From NCBI GenBank assembly GCA_963931925.1, contig OZ007569.1:70060920-70124919 (forward strand): DNA of 64,000 nucleotides, read 5' to 3'. Positions 1-10,691 of the stretch are shown here, in pieces (position 1 is the first letter of the stretch; every line of letters starts with the position of its first letter). The position numbers and the translations under genes were made by a program. Below the pieces are notes generated by a model. That model saw only the letters and a program-made list of their open reading frames with translations, was not told the origin of the DNA and did no database searches. The stretch comes from Onchidella celtica. Taxonomy: Eukaryota; Mollusca; Gastropoda; Systellommatophora; Onchidiidae.

Positions 1-811
1 TTGCAAGTTAGGACAAGAATGAGACCTACATTTTACCTTAATTTAAAGATGCATTACTTGGTTCAGGCAGACAAACATTAGTCTATCATTCTTCTCTCCC
101 CTCCCACCAATTTTGTTTGTGGGGATGAAACAAATGAAATAGTGGAGTTTCACAGATAGGGAGAATTGACTGCTGGCCAAGAAACAGACCACGCTAACAA
201 AGTCTTTAGCCAACTGTCACATTTACCAACACTGTTACCCATGAACTTCAGACTAGGGCATTATTTTCTATCGTCCCTTTATTGCTTGACTTGAGACTTG
301 CAATAGCTTTGTTTCCGTAGAGACTTGCTGACCGAACTATTTCACGGAAGTCCATACCTTATGTTGCCCTTACATTTTTATTTCCGTGTTCACCAGTAAC
401 ATTACTTGTATAATTATTGCAAAATACTGTGTATTGTTACATTTCATTACCATCACTTTCATGTTTTTTAATGTATTTATGAACATTGAACATTATTAAC
501 TCCTGATTTTCATTCACGTTTTTTGCCCACCCCTAATTTAATTTAACTGTGTTCCCTGAGTTGAATCGGACAGTATTGTTTGTATCTTGCTGCCCTGCTG
601 AAGCAGATTCAGGATACATATATTTAAGTATACAAAATACTAGAATACATGTCCGTATTGCAGTCTCTTCCCACTCCCCCACCCTCCCCATTCCTACTGA
701 ATTGACTCACCCCCAAACCCGCCCCTCCCATCCCCTCTGTCTGATGACTGTGTTATTTTGTTTAGGTGTCCACAGTGCACATCTATTTACGCAGTTTTGA
801 ATGTTTAGAAG
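1..811. other. unannotated AT-rich DNA
   Basis: No gene, repeat family or RNA is recognisable here. The stretch is AT-rich with a C-rich patch near 670-735. Confidence 0.5.
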
Positions 812-838
812 AATAAAGATATTTGGAACTGGAACTGA
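812..838 (+). other. polyadenylation signal with GGAACT tail, possible retroelement 3' end
   Basis: An AATAAA signal (812-817) is followed within a few bases by two GGAACT units. Short tandem repeats just after a poly(A)-type signal are typical of LINE 3' ends, but a cellular 3' UTR is equally possible because no upstream coding sequence is recognised. Confidence 0.3.
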
Positions 839-1446
839 AACTTGAGTTTATTTATGCTGGAAAATCAATCGTCAGATGCTGTCAAATCCAGAGCACTATG
901 GCAGGAAAGAAAGAAAGAAAGAAAGACAAATTAACAAGAAGAAAATGAGATAATCAACGAAAACAGAAAGCGTTCAAGGCAGAGAATGAAAAACAGAAAT
1001 CAATCAAGGGCCAGCATGGAAGACAGAATACATGATGAAGAATGAAAAACAGAAAATAGTCAAAGAACAAAATGAAAAACAGGAAACATCCACATGAATG
1101 AAAAACAGAAAACAATCTGTGGAGAGAATAGAAAACAGAAAATAATCAAGGGACAGACTGATAATCAGTCAATGGAAAAAAAATGAAAACCAAACAATAA
1201 AGGGAAAGAATGAAAAAGAGAAACTAAGGGAGAGAATAAAAAGCAGAAAACGAGAGAGAATAAAGACAACACAATAAAAAGAATGACGAACAACCAGCAA
1301 GCACGGCAAAGAATGAGACAAACTGAGAAAGCAATCAAGAGTCAAAAACTGAAAACTATCCGGGGGAGAACGAACAGTAGCAGTTAAACAAGAAGACAAT
1401 GAAGAACAGAACAATCTCAAGAAAAAGAACTTGGAAAAAAAAAAAA

Positions 1447-1826
1447 GGGACAAGGTGATCTAGAGGGAAGGTGCTCGCCTCTCACGCCGAAGGTACCCGG
1501 TTCGATACTGGTCAGTGCAGGCATGTTGGAATTAAAAAAAAATTTTCGGGAGAAAACATTCCTGTCCCTGATCCCATGGTAGGTTGGATCGAGCACCTAG
1601 TCTTCTCGGATAAGGACGAAAAACTCAGAGGGCCTATGAGCAGGTTGCGCACGTTAAACATACCTTGGCAGTTAAAAATGGAGAAGAGCAGGCTGAACAA
1701 GGCCGCTGCCCGGGTAAAATTCTAAAAAACTGATCCCTACCTCAAAACCACACCGAAACAAAAACGAGAAAAGTCAGGTGTAAATGCCAATGGCAACGAA
1801 CCTCCTAAAGTAAAGACCTCAGCACA
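1447..1826 (+). mobile_element. tRNA-derived SINE, tail type B, full length
   Basis: The head carries RNA polymerase III promoter boxes: box A-like TGATCTAGAGG near 1456 and box B-like GGTTCGATACT near 1500. The body contains the family's landmarks TTCTCGGATAAGGACGAAAA, CCTTGGCAGTT and GCTGCCCGGG. The 3' part reads AAAATTCTAAAAAACTGATC and ends with GCGAACCTCC-like and TAAAGACCTC motifs, the tail I call type B. Other copies lie at 12.5/18.1, 34.1 and 52.2 kb. I could not assign a clear target duplication to this copy. Confidence 0.8.
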
Positions 1827-2180
1827 GGAATTTAAAAAAAAAAAAAAACAGAAAGTAAGAAGGGGAGAAACTAATGCAAAAAAAAAGCCAAGGCAAAGAA
1901 TCGAAAATACAAAGATCAAGAAACAGAAAGCAGAACAAGATTGTCAAGAGAGAAAAACGAAAATCAGAGATTATCAATTAAGAACAGAAGGTAATCGAGA
2001 AGGAGAAAAGCTGAAGTTAAGACGTAATCGGAAAAACTGTCGAAGTTATGACAGACGCAGAAGATTATCAAAGAAGAAGAAGAAGAAAAAAAGTAGAAAA
2101 TAAGAAGGAAAGAAAGAACAGATAACCAAAGGAAAGAAAAACCAAAACAGATCATTTTACGATCAAGCAAGAGAAAAATA

Positions 2181-2575
2181 AATTTTGTATTTTGTATACT
2201 TCTTTAATCCCATTTGGGAAATTTGCCTTTGTGCCATTGCAGCCCAGTTTTAACTGATGCAGGCACATCGTCGCCACAGTGCAGCGCTGGTCGGCGGATT
2301 TTTTTTGGTGGGGGGGGGGGGAATGGTAGGGATTTAATTTTGCCCGGGCAGCGGCCTATTCGGCCTGCTCTTTACGATTTCCAACTGCCAATGTATCTTT
2401 AACGTGCACAAGGGCCCTCCGAAATTTTTCGTCCTTATCCGAGAAGACTAGGTACTCGATCCTAGCCCTCAATAGCATCAGGGACATGAAAATATGAGAA
2501 AAATCCCAAACTTCCAACATGCCTTTGAACCCGGGACCCTTGGCATGAGGCGAGCACCTTGCCTCTAGACCACCT
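2181..2575 (-). mobile_element. tRNA-derived SINE, tail type A, full length
   Basis: It reads on the minus strand. The head (about 2500-2575) includes the box A-like TGGTCTAGAGG, the body has the TCTCGGATAAGGACGAAAA block, and then come GCCCGGGCAAAATT, a homopolymer C tract seen as G at 2311-2321, and the type A tail. That tail includes CCCAGTT and CCCAAATGGGATTAAAG and ends at the ATACAAAATACAAAA side near 2185. It shares head and body with type B copies but has an unrelated 3' end. Confidence 0.8.
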
Positions 2576-2626
2576 TGAGGTGTAAATGTTAAGGGCACTG
2601 ATCCTCCTAAAGCGAAGACCTCAAAC
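2576..2626 (+). mobile_element. stranded type B SINE tail
   Basis: The 50-bp terminal block of the type B tail (TGAGGTGTAAATG, then CCTCCTAAAG and GACCTCAAA) lies on the plus strand directly against the head of the minus-strand type A SINE. The simplest reading is that the type A SINE inserted into an older type B copy. Confidence 0.55.
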
Positions 2627-2885
2627 CAAGTAAGAGAAAAAGAAACATGAGGTAACAGATGTATAAGAAACGATACAATCAAGGCAATTCACGGAGCGTG
2701 GAAGAATACAAAGTGGATACATTGGCAGACGTGCTTTTGTGCTACTGATTTAGCAAGAACTCAAGATAAGTAGGCCTACACATATTCTGTTTCGATTCTA
2801 TACATTTCCTATTGAAATCTTTTATTGTTCGATTGTTTTATCTGTTCATTTTTCTTTTTTTCTGTTGTTTTTTTCTTCTTTTTTT

Positions 2886-3075
2886 CCTTGATAAAGGCGA
2901 TGGCCGAAATATTGAACATTTTCTGTCTTCACTTATAGTTTGCACTGAATCGTTTGGGTATTATTTCTTACGGGGGGCTTTGCTACATACAACTTTTTCT
3001 TTTTGCCCAATTTTGACAATGCTTACAGCCCCGCTGCGACCCTACAGTTTTTCTGTGTTTTTTATATTTCATCAA
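2886..3075 (+). mobile_element. Penelope-like terminal repeat fragment (tentative)
   Basis: The block starts with CCTTGATAAAGGCGATGGCC followed by GAAAT and continues through TCGTTTGGGTATTATTTCTTA, GGCTTTGC.ACATACAAC and TTTGCCCAATTTTGAC. The later parts recur at 27.3-27.6 and 29.65-29.87 kb, there as inverted pairs. The start resembles the CTGATGA...GAAAC core of hammerhead ribozymes known from Penelope-like element terminal repeats, but the first box is imperfect. Family assignment is an inference; that it is a dispersed repeat is clear. Confidence 0.45.
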
Positions 3076-3079
3076 AGTG

Positions 3080-4850
3080 GCAAGAGAGGAAGTGAGAGAT
3101 GAGGGAAAGGAGGTTGGGTAAATTGAGTGGATGTAGTACAGTCAGTTAAAAGGCCTGAGCGGTAAACTTGAATGAAGGGAGACAACTCACTATTTTCTCG
3201 GCCAGCTACTCCTGACCATCGCGCCAGCCTGGCGTTCAGCTTTCTCTCCCCTGAAAACCGCTCTCACGTCTGAAGCTGAAACATCGCATGTCGTTTGTCA
3301 GGACAAAACGACTCACTGACTGACCTCTGGCGTGCCCTCGCCAACACTCAGCGGACGTGCCCAGCTACAGAGAGGGATGCTTCCCCAATCAATACTTACT
3401 GAAATAGGAGAGAGAAAGGGAAAGAAAAAAAAAATAGTACAGGGTGGGTGAGACCTGGACAGGGGGCTGAGAAATAATCATCCTAGCCAAATACCAGCTC
3501 TGGAACAAACAGCGGACCATTTCCTTCTCATCTCCTAGTCTCACCCATACTCCTTTCTGATCTCTGAGTCTATTTTTCTCATTTCCGAACATCCTGCGGA
3601 CACTAGAATGGTCAGCTGAGGGAATCAACACTCTGTTGTCTTTTTCTCTTGCTCTCCTTCACCGCGTTTCTCTTAAATGGCAGAAATTATACACTGGGGA
3701 ATCTGAGTTGATATTGTAAAAGGAAAAACCAAACAACAACATATTTTTTTTCACGACGGCAGAATGAATGTGAACGTGACGATAATCAAGCATGTCTAGC
3801 GATTCACCGACAGAAAAAAATAAAATAATTAGTTTCGTGAAAGTAGTAACTTATATGATTATACCAGTGGGCGTTCTTAGTTCTTCATTCTTCCAATTCC
3901 ACTTTTTGCACAACTGAGACATTCTACGTTAAACGTTTGCGGCTTTATTTATTAATATAATATGGATTTAGAATAAATCAGAACTGCGAAACAGGTTGAT
4001 GTGTGGCACAACGCATTTTAAACAAGTGTCAGATGTGTGCATTTGTTATATCTCTTCTACACACTAAAAAATCTCCAGTTTTTCAGAAAATGGAGATAGA
4101 ACAAACAAGAACTAAGGTCGCGAGCGGGTCTGGCCTTTTAGAACCTGTTTACTTGCTAGTGCTACATTCATGTTTCATGGCGTTATTTCTCCCCACAAAT
4201 AATTCAGCCATTGTACATGTCTAAAACCAGACCTATCAAACTTTACTGAGAGCAGTCCGCATCAGTGAAATTAAGAAAGGCTGGGTCGAACGTGAGCAAA
4301 TAATGAAATATTGTATAATGCGCAGTCTAGAATAAGGAAAAATTAAAGTCACTCGGCACTTTCATCACACACCTAGTGGGCATTTATGTAACTGTCCAAG
4401 TGGTTTCCCACTGAACTCTCTGAATTACCCAGCTACTGCTAAAGCCCCCCCCCCCCCCCAACCCCTTTTTTTTTGTGCCGCATACATTTTCAGATAATAA
4501 TTAATGCAGCTGACACTAATTCGTTGTAAAACGTTTACAAGGGAATGTTTTTAAATTTTTAATTCGTACTAACCCTCAAAGTATCAAATGTGCAGAGCCT
4601 GTTCTCTTACTCAGTTCGGGAATTTCCGTAAATTTGGTGTGAGCATTTTGGTTGCGTCACCAATAATGAACGCGGATGTGAAGCAAGGTGCGCTAGCAGA
4701 CGGCATTCTCACGGAGCTTCAAAAAGAAAATCACGATGTTTGAGTGGTGATTTTTATTATGTCTTCAAATGCTGACTGTCCGAGACTGGCTCCATTCAGT
4801 TATTGGCAGGAACTTTCGGGACGTTAGCACCAAGTCAGATCACTGGTTTT
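3080..4850. other. unannotated intergenic DNA
   Basis: No gene is recognised. It contains a poly-C tract at about 4445-4459 followed by T-rich sequence, and otherwise AT-rich DNA. Confidence 0.5.
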
Positions 4851-4852
4851 AA

Positions 4853-6129
4853 ATGGTGCGGTACCGAGAACTGAGATGTGTCAGGAAAGCGCTTGAAGAC
4901 AATGACCGGCCGAGAAGGCCACTTTTCACTTCAATGGTGTATGCAGAATCTGTCGCTGCTGTGGCCACTTTTGTCCGGGAAGATCCTAAAACCGCATGCA
5001 CAGACAGAACAGGTTGTGGGCTTGTCATGGACTACTCAAGAATACGTGAATTCTAATAGAGTGTATGCAAGATGGATACTCGTATTACTTTTAGGAAAGT
5101 ACAAATGCGGCAGAAGATAGGCCTTTGCAACTTAATAGTTGACAAATTTGACAGTGGGCCACCAAAATCACCCCACGATATAGATGTAGTAACTGGTGGT
5201 GGGAAAAAAGCAGATCCTACCCCGAACATTGTGTTGCGAGTTCCGTGTTAAAAATCTAATGTTGACAGTTTACTTTGTCATGACTGAAAGTGACGGTTCC
5301 GGTTCTTGAACAAAGGACAGTTGCCTGGGAATGGCATACCACCGTGTAGGGCCTATACCACTGGTTCTAGAAGTCTGGAAAAATGAGGATTCAACTCAAG
5401 ATCACCCTTTCAGTATATCCAATAGCACCATGACGATGCATCAGTACAAACTGTGAGTACCCAGAGCAAAGACGTATTTGTACACTTCTTTAATCCCATT
5501 TGGGAATTTTGCCTTAGTGTCACTGCAGTCCAGTTACAACTGGAGCAAACTCGTCGTCGCCACAGTGCAGCGCCGGTCGGCTGGATATTTGGGGGGGGGG
5601 GGGGTCCGGGGAGGTGTGTGTGTGAGGGATCGATAGGGATACATTTTATTTCATTTTGCCCGGGCAGCGGCCTGTTCGGCCTGCTCTTCTCGATTTCCAA
5701 CTGCCAAGGTATCTTTAACGTGCCCATCATGCACGCTCCTACTCACTAGAGGATCAGGGACACGAAAATATGAGAAAAATCGCAAATTCCAACATGCCTG
5801 CACCGACCGGGAATCGAACCCGGTACCTTCGGCATGAACGACGAGTACCTTGCCTCTAGACCACCGCGTCCCTCAAAGAAGTTCCTACAGGACAAAAAAG
5901 TACAAGTCTCTCCCCATACTCCCTAGATCTTGCATCAGGTGACTTCTTTCTGTTCGCTCTTGTCAAGTCCAAGCTAAAGGAGCGTCGATTTGATAGCACT
6001 GAAGAAGTTCTAATTGCCCTCATAACCATTGCGGCTCTCATGACCCAGAGGGAATGGCGGAACAGATTTCTTAGTTGGTCCAGACATAATAATGGAATTT
6101 TGCAGACAGACTGGAGGGAAGTACTTTGA
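4853..6129 (+). pseudogene. mariner-type transposase, decayed and split by a SINE
   Basis: This is a relic of an IS630/Tc1/mariner transposase, which moves DNA by cut and paste at TA sites. Recognisable blocks in order are: a helix-turn-helix-like region (about 4890-5110) with VREDPKTACTD, continuing in another frame with YVNSNRVYARWI; VVTG near 5190, where the first catalytic Asp would be expected; HHDDAS at 5426-5443, the second Asp block; and SPYSLDLASGDFFLF at 5911-5955, the third Asp block. KSKLKERRFDSTEEV follows, and a TGA stop lies at 6127-6129. Several frameshifts and stops make it non-functional. A type A SINE (5476-5873) sits between the second and third catalytic blocks. Terminal inverted repeats were not found. 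The mariner assignment of the 3' half is strong; that of the 5' half is moderate. Confidence 0.75.
5476..5873 (-). mobile_element. tRNA-derived SINE type A inserted in the mariner relic
   Basis: The best preserved type A copy, on the minus strand. Its head has box A TGGTCTAGAGG and a perfect box B GGTTCGATTCC (near 5813-5823), followed by the shared body and type A tail; a G tract is visible at about 5591-5605. It is flanked by CAAAGACGT (5467-5475) and CAAAGAAGT (5874-5882), an 8-of-9 match, which I take as the target-site duplication. The mariner reading frame stops at one side and resumes at the other. Confidence 0.88.
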
Positions 6130-6840
6130 AAAACTGCGGGATTTTCACCGTTTTACATTATATGAAAGTGGTCGACATAGGGAATTAAAAAGGTACCGGT
6201 ATGCCTAGTGTAGACTGACAAAAATTGGTCTGGATATAAAAGGCTAGGCACAGTGACTGTTGACATAGTTCAGACCTGATGGATTTGTTTGTTTGTGTAG
6301 GCAGGTTTTTGTGCTATTTCTTGTTTTACATATTGTTTTTGTATGGATGTGTGATTGTGAGAGAAAGTGATACTTTTTTTAAAATGTTGTTACAAGTACA
6401 AGTGAGTGTGTTTGAGAGGTGAGACAAAAAGCAAATGTTCAGATACTTTATCAACATAATTATTGCCGTACAAAATATGACGATCAGAAGAACGGTTTGT
6501 GACAGAATGAGTTTCTCTAAAAGCCCATTATGCAGGATACGCACCGACTCAGGTGGCTGAGTTGTAAGTCAGAAATGGAAAGTGGAGATCTCCGGTTTCA
6601 AAAATTGATTCCTGGTTGCTTTGCCTTTTATTTGGTAAATCTTTCGTTAATATTTTCTTTATGTTCCATTTTTTTCTTCATCTCTTATTCCCACGAATTT
6701 TGATAGAATAAATGCCCTGTGCTTTCTTAGCCTGTAGTTTCATTAAATTTAATTTCCTTTGTGTTTTCATAATCTCCTACGCTCCTTTCATTTTGCTTAG
6801 TTACTTGTTCTGTATTTTGGGTTATTTCCGGCCAGCTGTC
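6130..6840. other. unannotated DNA 3' of the mariner relic
   Basis: No gene is recognised. A weak tRNA-like string (GGTGGCTGAGTTGTAAGTC near 6550) has no convincing box B. Confidence 0.4.
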
Positions 6841-6844
6841 ATAG

Positions 6845-6917
6845 ATAAATAAATAAATGAATAAATACATATTAAGACAATAAACAAATAAATAAGTCAA
6901 TAAATAAATAAATGAAT
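6845..6917. repeat. (AAAT)n microsatellite
   Basis: Imperfect AAAT/AATA tetranucleotide repeat over about 70 bases. Confidence 0.85.
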
Positions 6918-7344
6918 ACCACCTGTTAGAACAAGATAATCAAAGTGAATATATTATTGTTCATTCAACATGAAGTTAATACACGGCTGTCAAAAAATGT
7001 ACATTTCTCTCTCTTTTTGTATTTTTGTATAGCGTGACTTTAACTCCTTTCTTCTTTTGCTTCAGCGTGGTGTCTCACACTTGCTCACGATAACGACCAG
7101 GAAATGGCAAGAATTGCTCACAGTCTCCATAATTAAACGTGGCAAGTGATGCAGAACTCCGCTTCAAAGCTGGTTTGTGGTCTAGTCAATGGCCCTGCCT
7201 GTCATGTGACGACAGAACTCGATCCTTGTATAGAACGTTTTAACGTCCCGACGTCTCCTGCTTGAGAGATGACACAGAGAAGTGCCAACACTTTCAGGTA
7301 GTGGAGATGCAGGCTAGGCCTGTATGCATTGGCCTATCGTGAGT

Positions 7345-7665
7345 TGTCAGCGCCAGGGGCAAAGCAAGTATTGCGCCCTCCTCCCCCCCCCCTCCCCGAT
7401 CGGTTTAGCTGTTAGTAAGTGGCAGCGTTTATTTGCCCCGTCGTATTGAAAAACCATGTGGAATGTTCGAATATTGGGAGGTTTTCTGTGTGTGTAGGGG
7501 GGGGGGGGGGGGGGGGGAGGGGTATACGCTATTTTGAAATTTTTTTTTATTAATGCTAATTTATTTTTTTTTCTCTGGAAATTTTGCGTCCTTAAGAATT
7601 TTACACCCGGGGCAACCGCCTCAGTGCCCCCCCCCCCCCCATCACGCTACGCCATTCAGTGTGTA
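7345..7665 (-). mobile_element. G/C-tract-rich dispersed repeat with hAT-like end
   Basis: The right edge, read on the minus strand, gives GGCGTAGCGTGAT, then a G tract, then GCGGTTGCCCCGGGTGTAAAA. The copy at 24.56 kb begins CAGTGGTGTAGCGTG and also has CCCGGGCGCAAAA. An end of the CAGTGGCGTAGC type is common in hAT-derived elements. The other end (near 7350) is degenerate and no target duplication is clear. Poly-C and poly-G tracts of 13-23 bases lie inside. Confidence 0.4.
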
Positions 7666-7669
7666 TAGC

Positions 7670-8230
7670 CTTTTCAAAATGATTTTACTATATCCGTGGA
7701 GTATTTATCCATGCACAGAGCTATTGTATTAACCTGCCTTCTTTATTCTCTGAGCTAGAGGTTGGCTTGTGGGTATAAATACGCAATTACATAAATGAAT
7801 AAATGCCAGCTGTCTTAAATAAATTTAAGTTAAAACCGCCTGTTACTAGAAACTGATAGGCAAGGAAATTATATTGCTGTCCAGAGCATAAGCTTGGAAT
7901 CTACAATGTTTGACACATGAACTAACCAGCAGGGCACCAGTGACTAGAGACAATTTTGCTTAAAGGTTAGGAATCCTACTTATACAGATTTGTTTATGAT
8001 ATTACTACAAAAACCACGGCGATGCTGTTGTTCAGACAGTTACAATCACCCTACTGGTGTCATCGTACCACGCGGAATTGTTCTTAGTGTGTAGCGTGTT
8101 TGCTGTCAATATTGCAACTACTGCCAAAAAACAAACTGATTAGCAAAAATGACATCATTAAAATGTTATACAAGCCAGACAGCCTACAGTACTTTGAAAT
8201 TTTTTGCTTACTTTCAGCCATCACCAAATA
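7670..8230. other. unannotated DNA
   Basis: No feature recognised; AT-rich. Confidence 0.4.
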
Positions 8231-8234
8231 AACG

Positions 8235-8410
8235 ACTATCTCTACCTCCCCCCTCCCCCCCGCCCCCCCAAACCAAACCCTAAAAAAAAAAAAAAAAAGC
8301 CGACTGATGCTGCACAGTGACGACGACGTATCTGCTCAGGTGTAACTGGGCTGCAATGACACTGAGGCAAATTTCACAAAATGGGATTAAAGCTGTATAC
8401 AAAATACAAA
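8235..8410 (+). mobile_element. SINE type A, 5'-truncated tail fragment
   Basis: Only the C tract, the A-rich spacer and the type A tail remain: GACGACGACGTATCTGCTC, GTAACTGGGCTGCAATGACAC, GGGATTAAAG and ATACAAAATACAAA. It is on the plus strand and truncated at the 5' side. Confidence 0.75.
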
Positions 8411-8712
8411 TCAGGATTAAAGGACAAAGTGTGGCACAGAGTCTGACTGTAAAATAAGAACGCAAAACTGACTTCATTTGGCCTCTGAGACTCTTAAAGA
8501 CACAGGATAACTTTGAAGACTGTTATAGACTATTATACAATAGAGCTGATCACAAAATCACTAAGATAATTGTAAATAACAATTGTTGATGCCGACCGTA
8601 ACAGGATAATCAAGAAAACGTCAGGAGGTGGAAGACTTTGTTTCGTTCCTGATACACAAGCTAGGATTCCTTTCAGTAAAACCCTTTCTAGTTATTAATT
8701 TTGTTTCATCTT

Positions 8713-9006
8713 TCACCGTTCACCTAGGCGTTGTCCAACCACTGCAGGCTGTAGCCCTCCGACAATGCTTTCCACTATCTTCTGTCTGTTGTTTTCCTCA
8801 TCCATGTTGTTCCTCCTCTTCTTCAATCTTCTCCCTGGTCGTCCTCTTGTTCCTGTCCTTGGGTGCCATTCAGTGCAGCGTTTTGTCCACCTATTGTCAT
8901 TCATCCTCCCCACGCGTCCGGCCCAATTCCACTTTTGTTGTAGCATGAATTCCGCTACATCTTTTAGTTTTGTTTGTTTGCGTATGTCAGCGTGGGGGAT
9001 TCTGTC
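8713..9006 (-). pseudogene. LINE reverse-transcriptase C-terminal fragment, copy A
   Basis: The minus strand reads IRKQTKLKDVAEFMLQQ, then KWNWAGRVGRMNDNRWTKR, CTEWHPRTGTRGRPGRR and, near the end, VGGLQPAV. The order Trp-x-Trp-Ala-Gly-x-Val, Asp-Asn-x-Arg-Trp and Arg-Gly-Arg-Pro is characteristic of the extreme C-terminus of one group of non-LTR retrotransposon polyproteins. A stop lies just upstream and the RT core is absent, so it is a 5'-truncated dead copy. Two further remnants of the same family occur at 9.19 kb (opposite strand) and 45.9 kb. The exact LINE clade cannot be told from this piece. Confidence 0.75.
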
Positions 9007-9189
9007 TTACTGTCTGATGTTAAGATTGCTTATCATCAGTTATTTATCTATTATGATGAAAAACAAAACTAAAACTGTTTGCAGAGATCAGATTAGGCCA
9101 TTAGGAAATGCTGACAATGATGTCATGGAACATTCCTTCCAAGACAGTCAATTTCTGGTAAAGTGACATGCATACTTTTTTCAGGAAAT

Positions 9190-9323
9190 TAGTGTAACCA
9201 TGGACAGGAAACAGAACACGAGGACGACCAGAAAGAAGATGGCAGGATGATATTAAAAAGAGAGAGGGAACAATAATTATTGATGAGGAATACATCAGAC
9301 ACACGGGAATGGAAGTCATTGTC
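9190..9323 (+). pseudogene. LINE C-terminal fragment, copy B, left part
   Basis: The plus strand reads GNRTRGRPERRWQDDIKKRE and then IRHTGMEVIV, matching copies A and C. The frame is cut at 9323 by the hAT element and resumes at 10190 with VGGLHPAVDGQ. Only the last few dozen codons of the element remain. Confidence 0.75.
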
Positions 9324-10189
9324 CTGGCATCTGCATTTATAGCGGCCGCAAATGGCAATTTGCGGCCGCAAATATTAGGGTCAGTGACAAATTCCCCAAA
9401 ATTGGCAAATCTTGACAAATTTCGGCAAAAAAATAGTGAAAAAAAAAAAAATAGTACGAAACTGAGAAATATTGCAGCTTTCCCTAGGCCTAAACTCCAA
9501 GGGAAGCTACTCACTTAGTAATTTCTTTAGAACTTGATTACTTCTTGTCTTCCTGTTTTTCAACACGAAGCCTACCAGTACCTAGATCATCAAATGAGAG
9601 AGTCCATTCATGGGAACATTGATCTGACTGTTTTCTGGAAGTCTGTGGCAGATCATGTTCCTGCTCTCGCTGCACTGGCGTCCCGGTATGCCTTCTCAAC
9701 ATGCTCGTCAGCTGATGTTGAACGAAGTTTTTCTTCGTACAATCTTATTTTGTCTTCCAGAAGGCGTAGACTCACGGAAGACAACATCAAAGGACTAGTT
9801 TTCCTTTACTACAATAAGTTCACTGATGCTTCTTTTTTTGAGTGTGAGAGAGAGTGTGTTTGAGATAGTATGTAGGTGTGAAAGTTTGATAATAGTGGTA
9901 GTGTTGTGTCTGAGAAGGAGTATGTGATTGCCTGAAAGTTTGAGAGTATTTGTGTTACAGTTACAGTGCTGGAAATAATAAAGGCTGCCTCCTTTAACTA
10001 TAAATTGTCTTTTTTATTTATTTTTCCATATAACATGTTCATATTTGCTGGGATGCTTAATTCTGCCCGGCAAATGTTTTTGACAAATGTGGGCCCTTTT
10101 AGCAAATTTCTCGACAAATTTTTTTTTTTCTTTTTGACAAAATTTGGCAAATTTTAGGCCCCAATTTGGCAAAAAACGCAGATGCCAGA
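9324..10189 (+). mobile_element. internally deleted hAT element inserted in LINE copy B
   Basis: Ends: CTGGCATCTGC at 9324-9334 and its inverse GCAGATGCCAG at 10178-10188, with looser similarity further in (GGCAATTTG against CAATTTGGCA). The flanks TCATTGTC (9316-9323) and ATTTTGTC (10190-10197) are a diverged 8-bp target duplication, the length hAT elements produce. The LINE reading continues on either side. Inside lies the hAT dimerisation-domain ORF. A palindromic GCGGCCGCAAAT motif occurs near the left end (9341-9370). Confidence 0.75.
9534..9863 (+). pseudogene. hAT transposase C-terminal dimerisation domain
   Basis: An open frame of 109 codons ending in TGA at about 9861-9863. Residues about 32-95 contain FWKSVADHVPALAALASRY, then STCSSADVERSFSSYN, LILSSRRRRLTEDNI and KGLVFLYYN. 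This is the Dimer_Tnp_hAT signature: a Ser-Ser-x-x-x-Glu-Arg-x-Phe-Ser core, Arg-Arg-x-Arg-Leu, and a final Leu-rich helix ending in Asn. In the family this part holds transposase subunits together and forms part of the catalytic fold. The BED finger and catalytic core that should precede it are missing, so this is a remnant, although the domain itself is open. A pyrimidine run before the first homologous residues could be an old splice acceptor, so the first ATG may not be genuine. Confidence 0.85.
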
Positions 10190-10232
10190 ATTTTGTCGGA
10201 GGGCTACATCCTGCAGTGGATGGACAATGCTT
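10190..10232 (+). pseudogene. LINE copy B, right part beyond the hAT insertion
   Basis: TGTCGGAGGGCTAC, CCTGCAGTGGATGGACAA and the following bases match the 3' end of copies A and C, completing the LINE fragment interrupted at 9323. Confidence 0.7.
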
Positions 10233-10419
10233 AGGTGAAAGGCGAAAGGTGAAAGGTGAAAGATGATTTGGACCTATGTCCTGCCTATCTGACACTCAGA
10301 CAGCTGGTAGGTACCCGCTCACACTAGACCCAGTTTGGATGCAGTCTGACTGTTTCATGGCTTTTTAAACATCTTTAAAAGTTGGTCGTCTTTATGCAAT
10401 GGTCCATGAGTTTTGACCT

Positions 10420-10512
10420 CTATCTCTTTTTCTCTGTCTCTCTCTCTGTCCTCTCACTCACTCGTTTTCTCTCGCTCACACACACAAACACCTCTCTCTC
10501 TCTCTCTCCCTC
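10420..10512. repeat. CT-rich microsatellite
   Basis: Imperfect CT/TCTC repeats with a short CACA run. Confidence 0.8.
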
Positions 10513-10691
10513 TACAGCCACCCCCACCTACCACTCTCCCTTGAAAACACTCATGTAATGACGTCACTTATTCTTGATGCTTTGGCTTTTCTTCTCACGT
10601 TTCTGCATTTTAGGTCACAGACCTTCTTCTTTGACAGTTGGGATTAAAAGGAAAAATTGGCATATCTCCGCCCCCGGCCCCGATGATTTAA

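Larger units (their letters stand above)
895..2700. repeat. degenerate A/G-rich minisatellite interrupted by SINEs
   Basis: The phrase GAATGAAAAACAGAAA recurs with heavy variation every 30-45 bases, mixed with variants of AATCAAGGGACAGA. The same character resumes after the SINE at 1447 and again after the SINE at 2181, so one purine-rich array was split by two or more insertions. The pyrimidine-rich ORFs on the other strand are by-products of composition. Confidence 0.6.

Noticed and set aside
6547-6612. tRNA-like sequence GGTGGCTGAGTTGTAAGTC
   Set aside because: Box A is acceptable but the expected box B reads GGTTTCAAAAATT, too poor to call a tRNA or SINE head.
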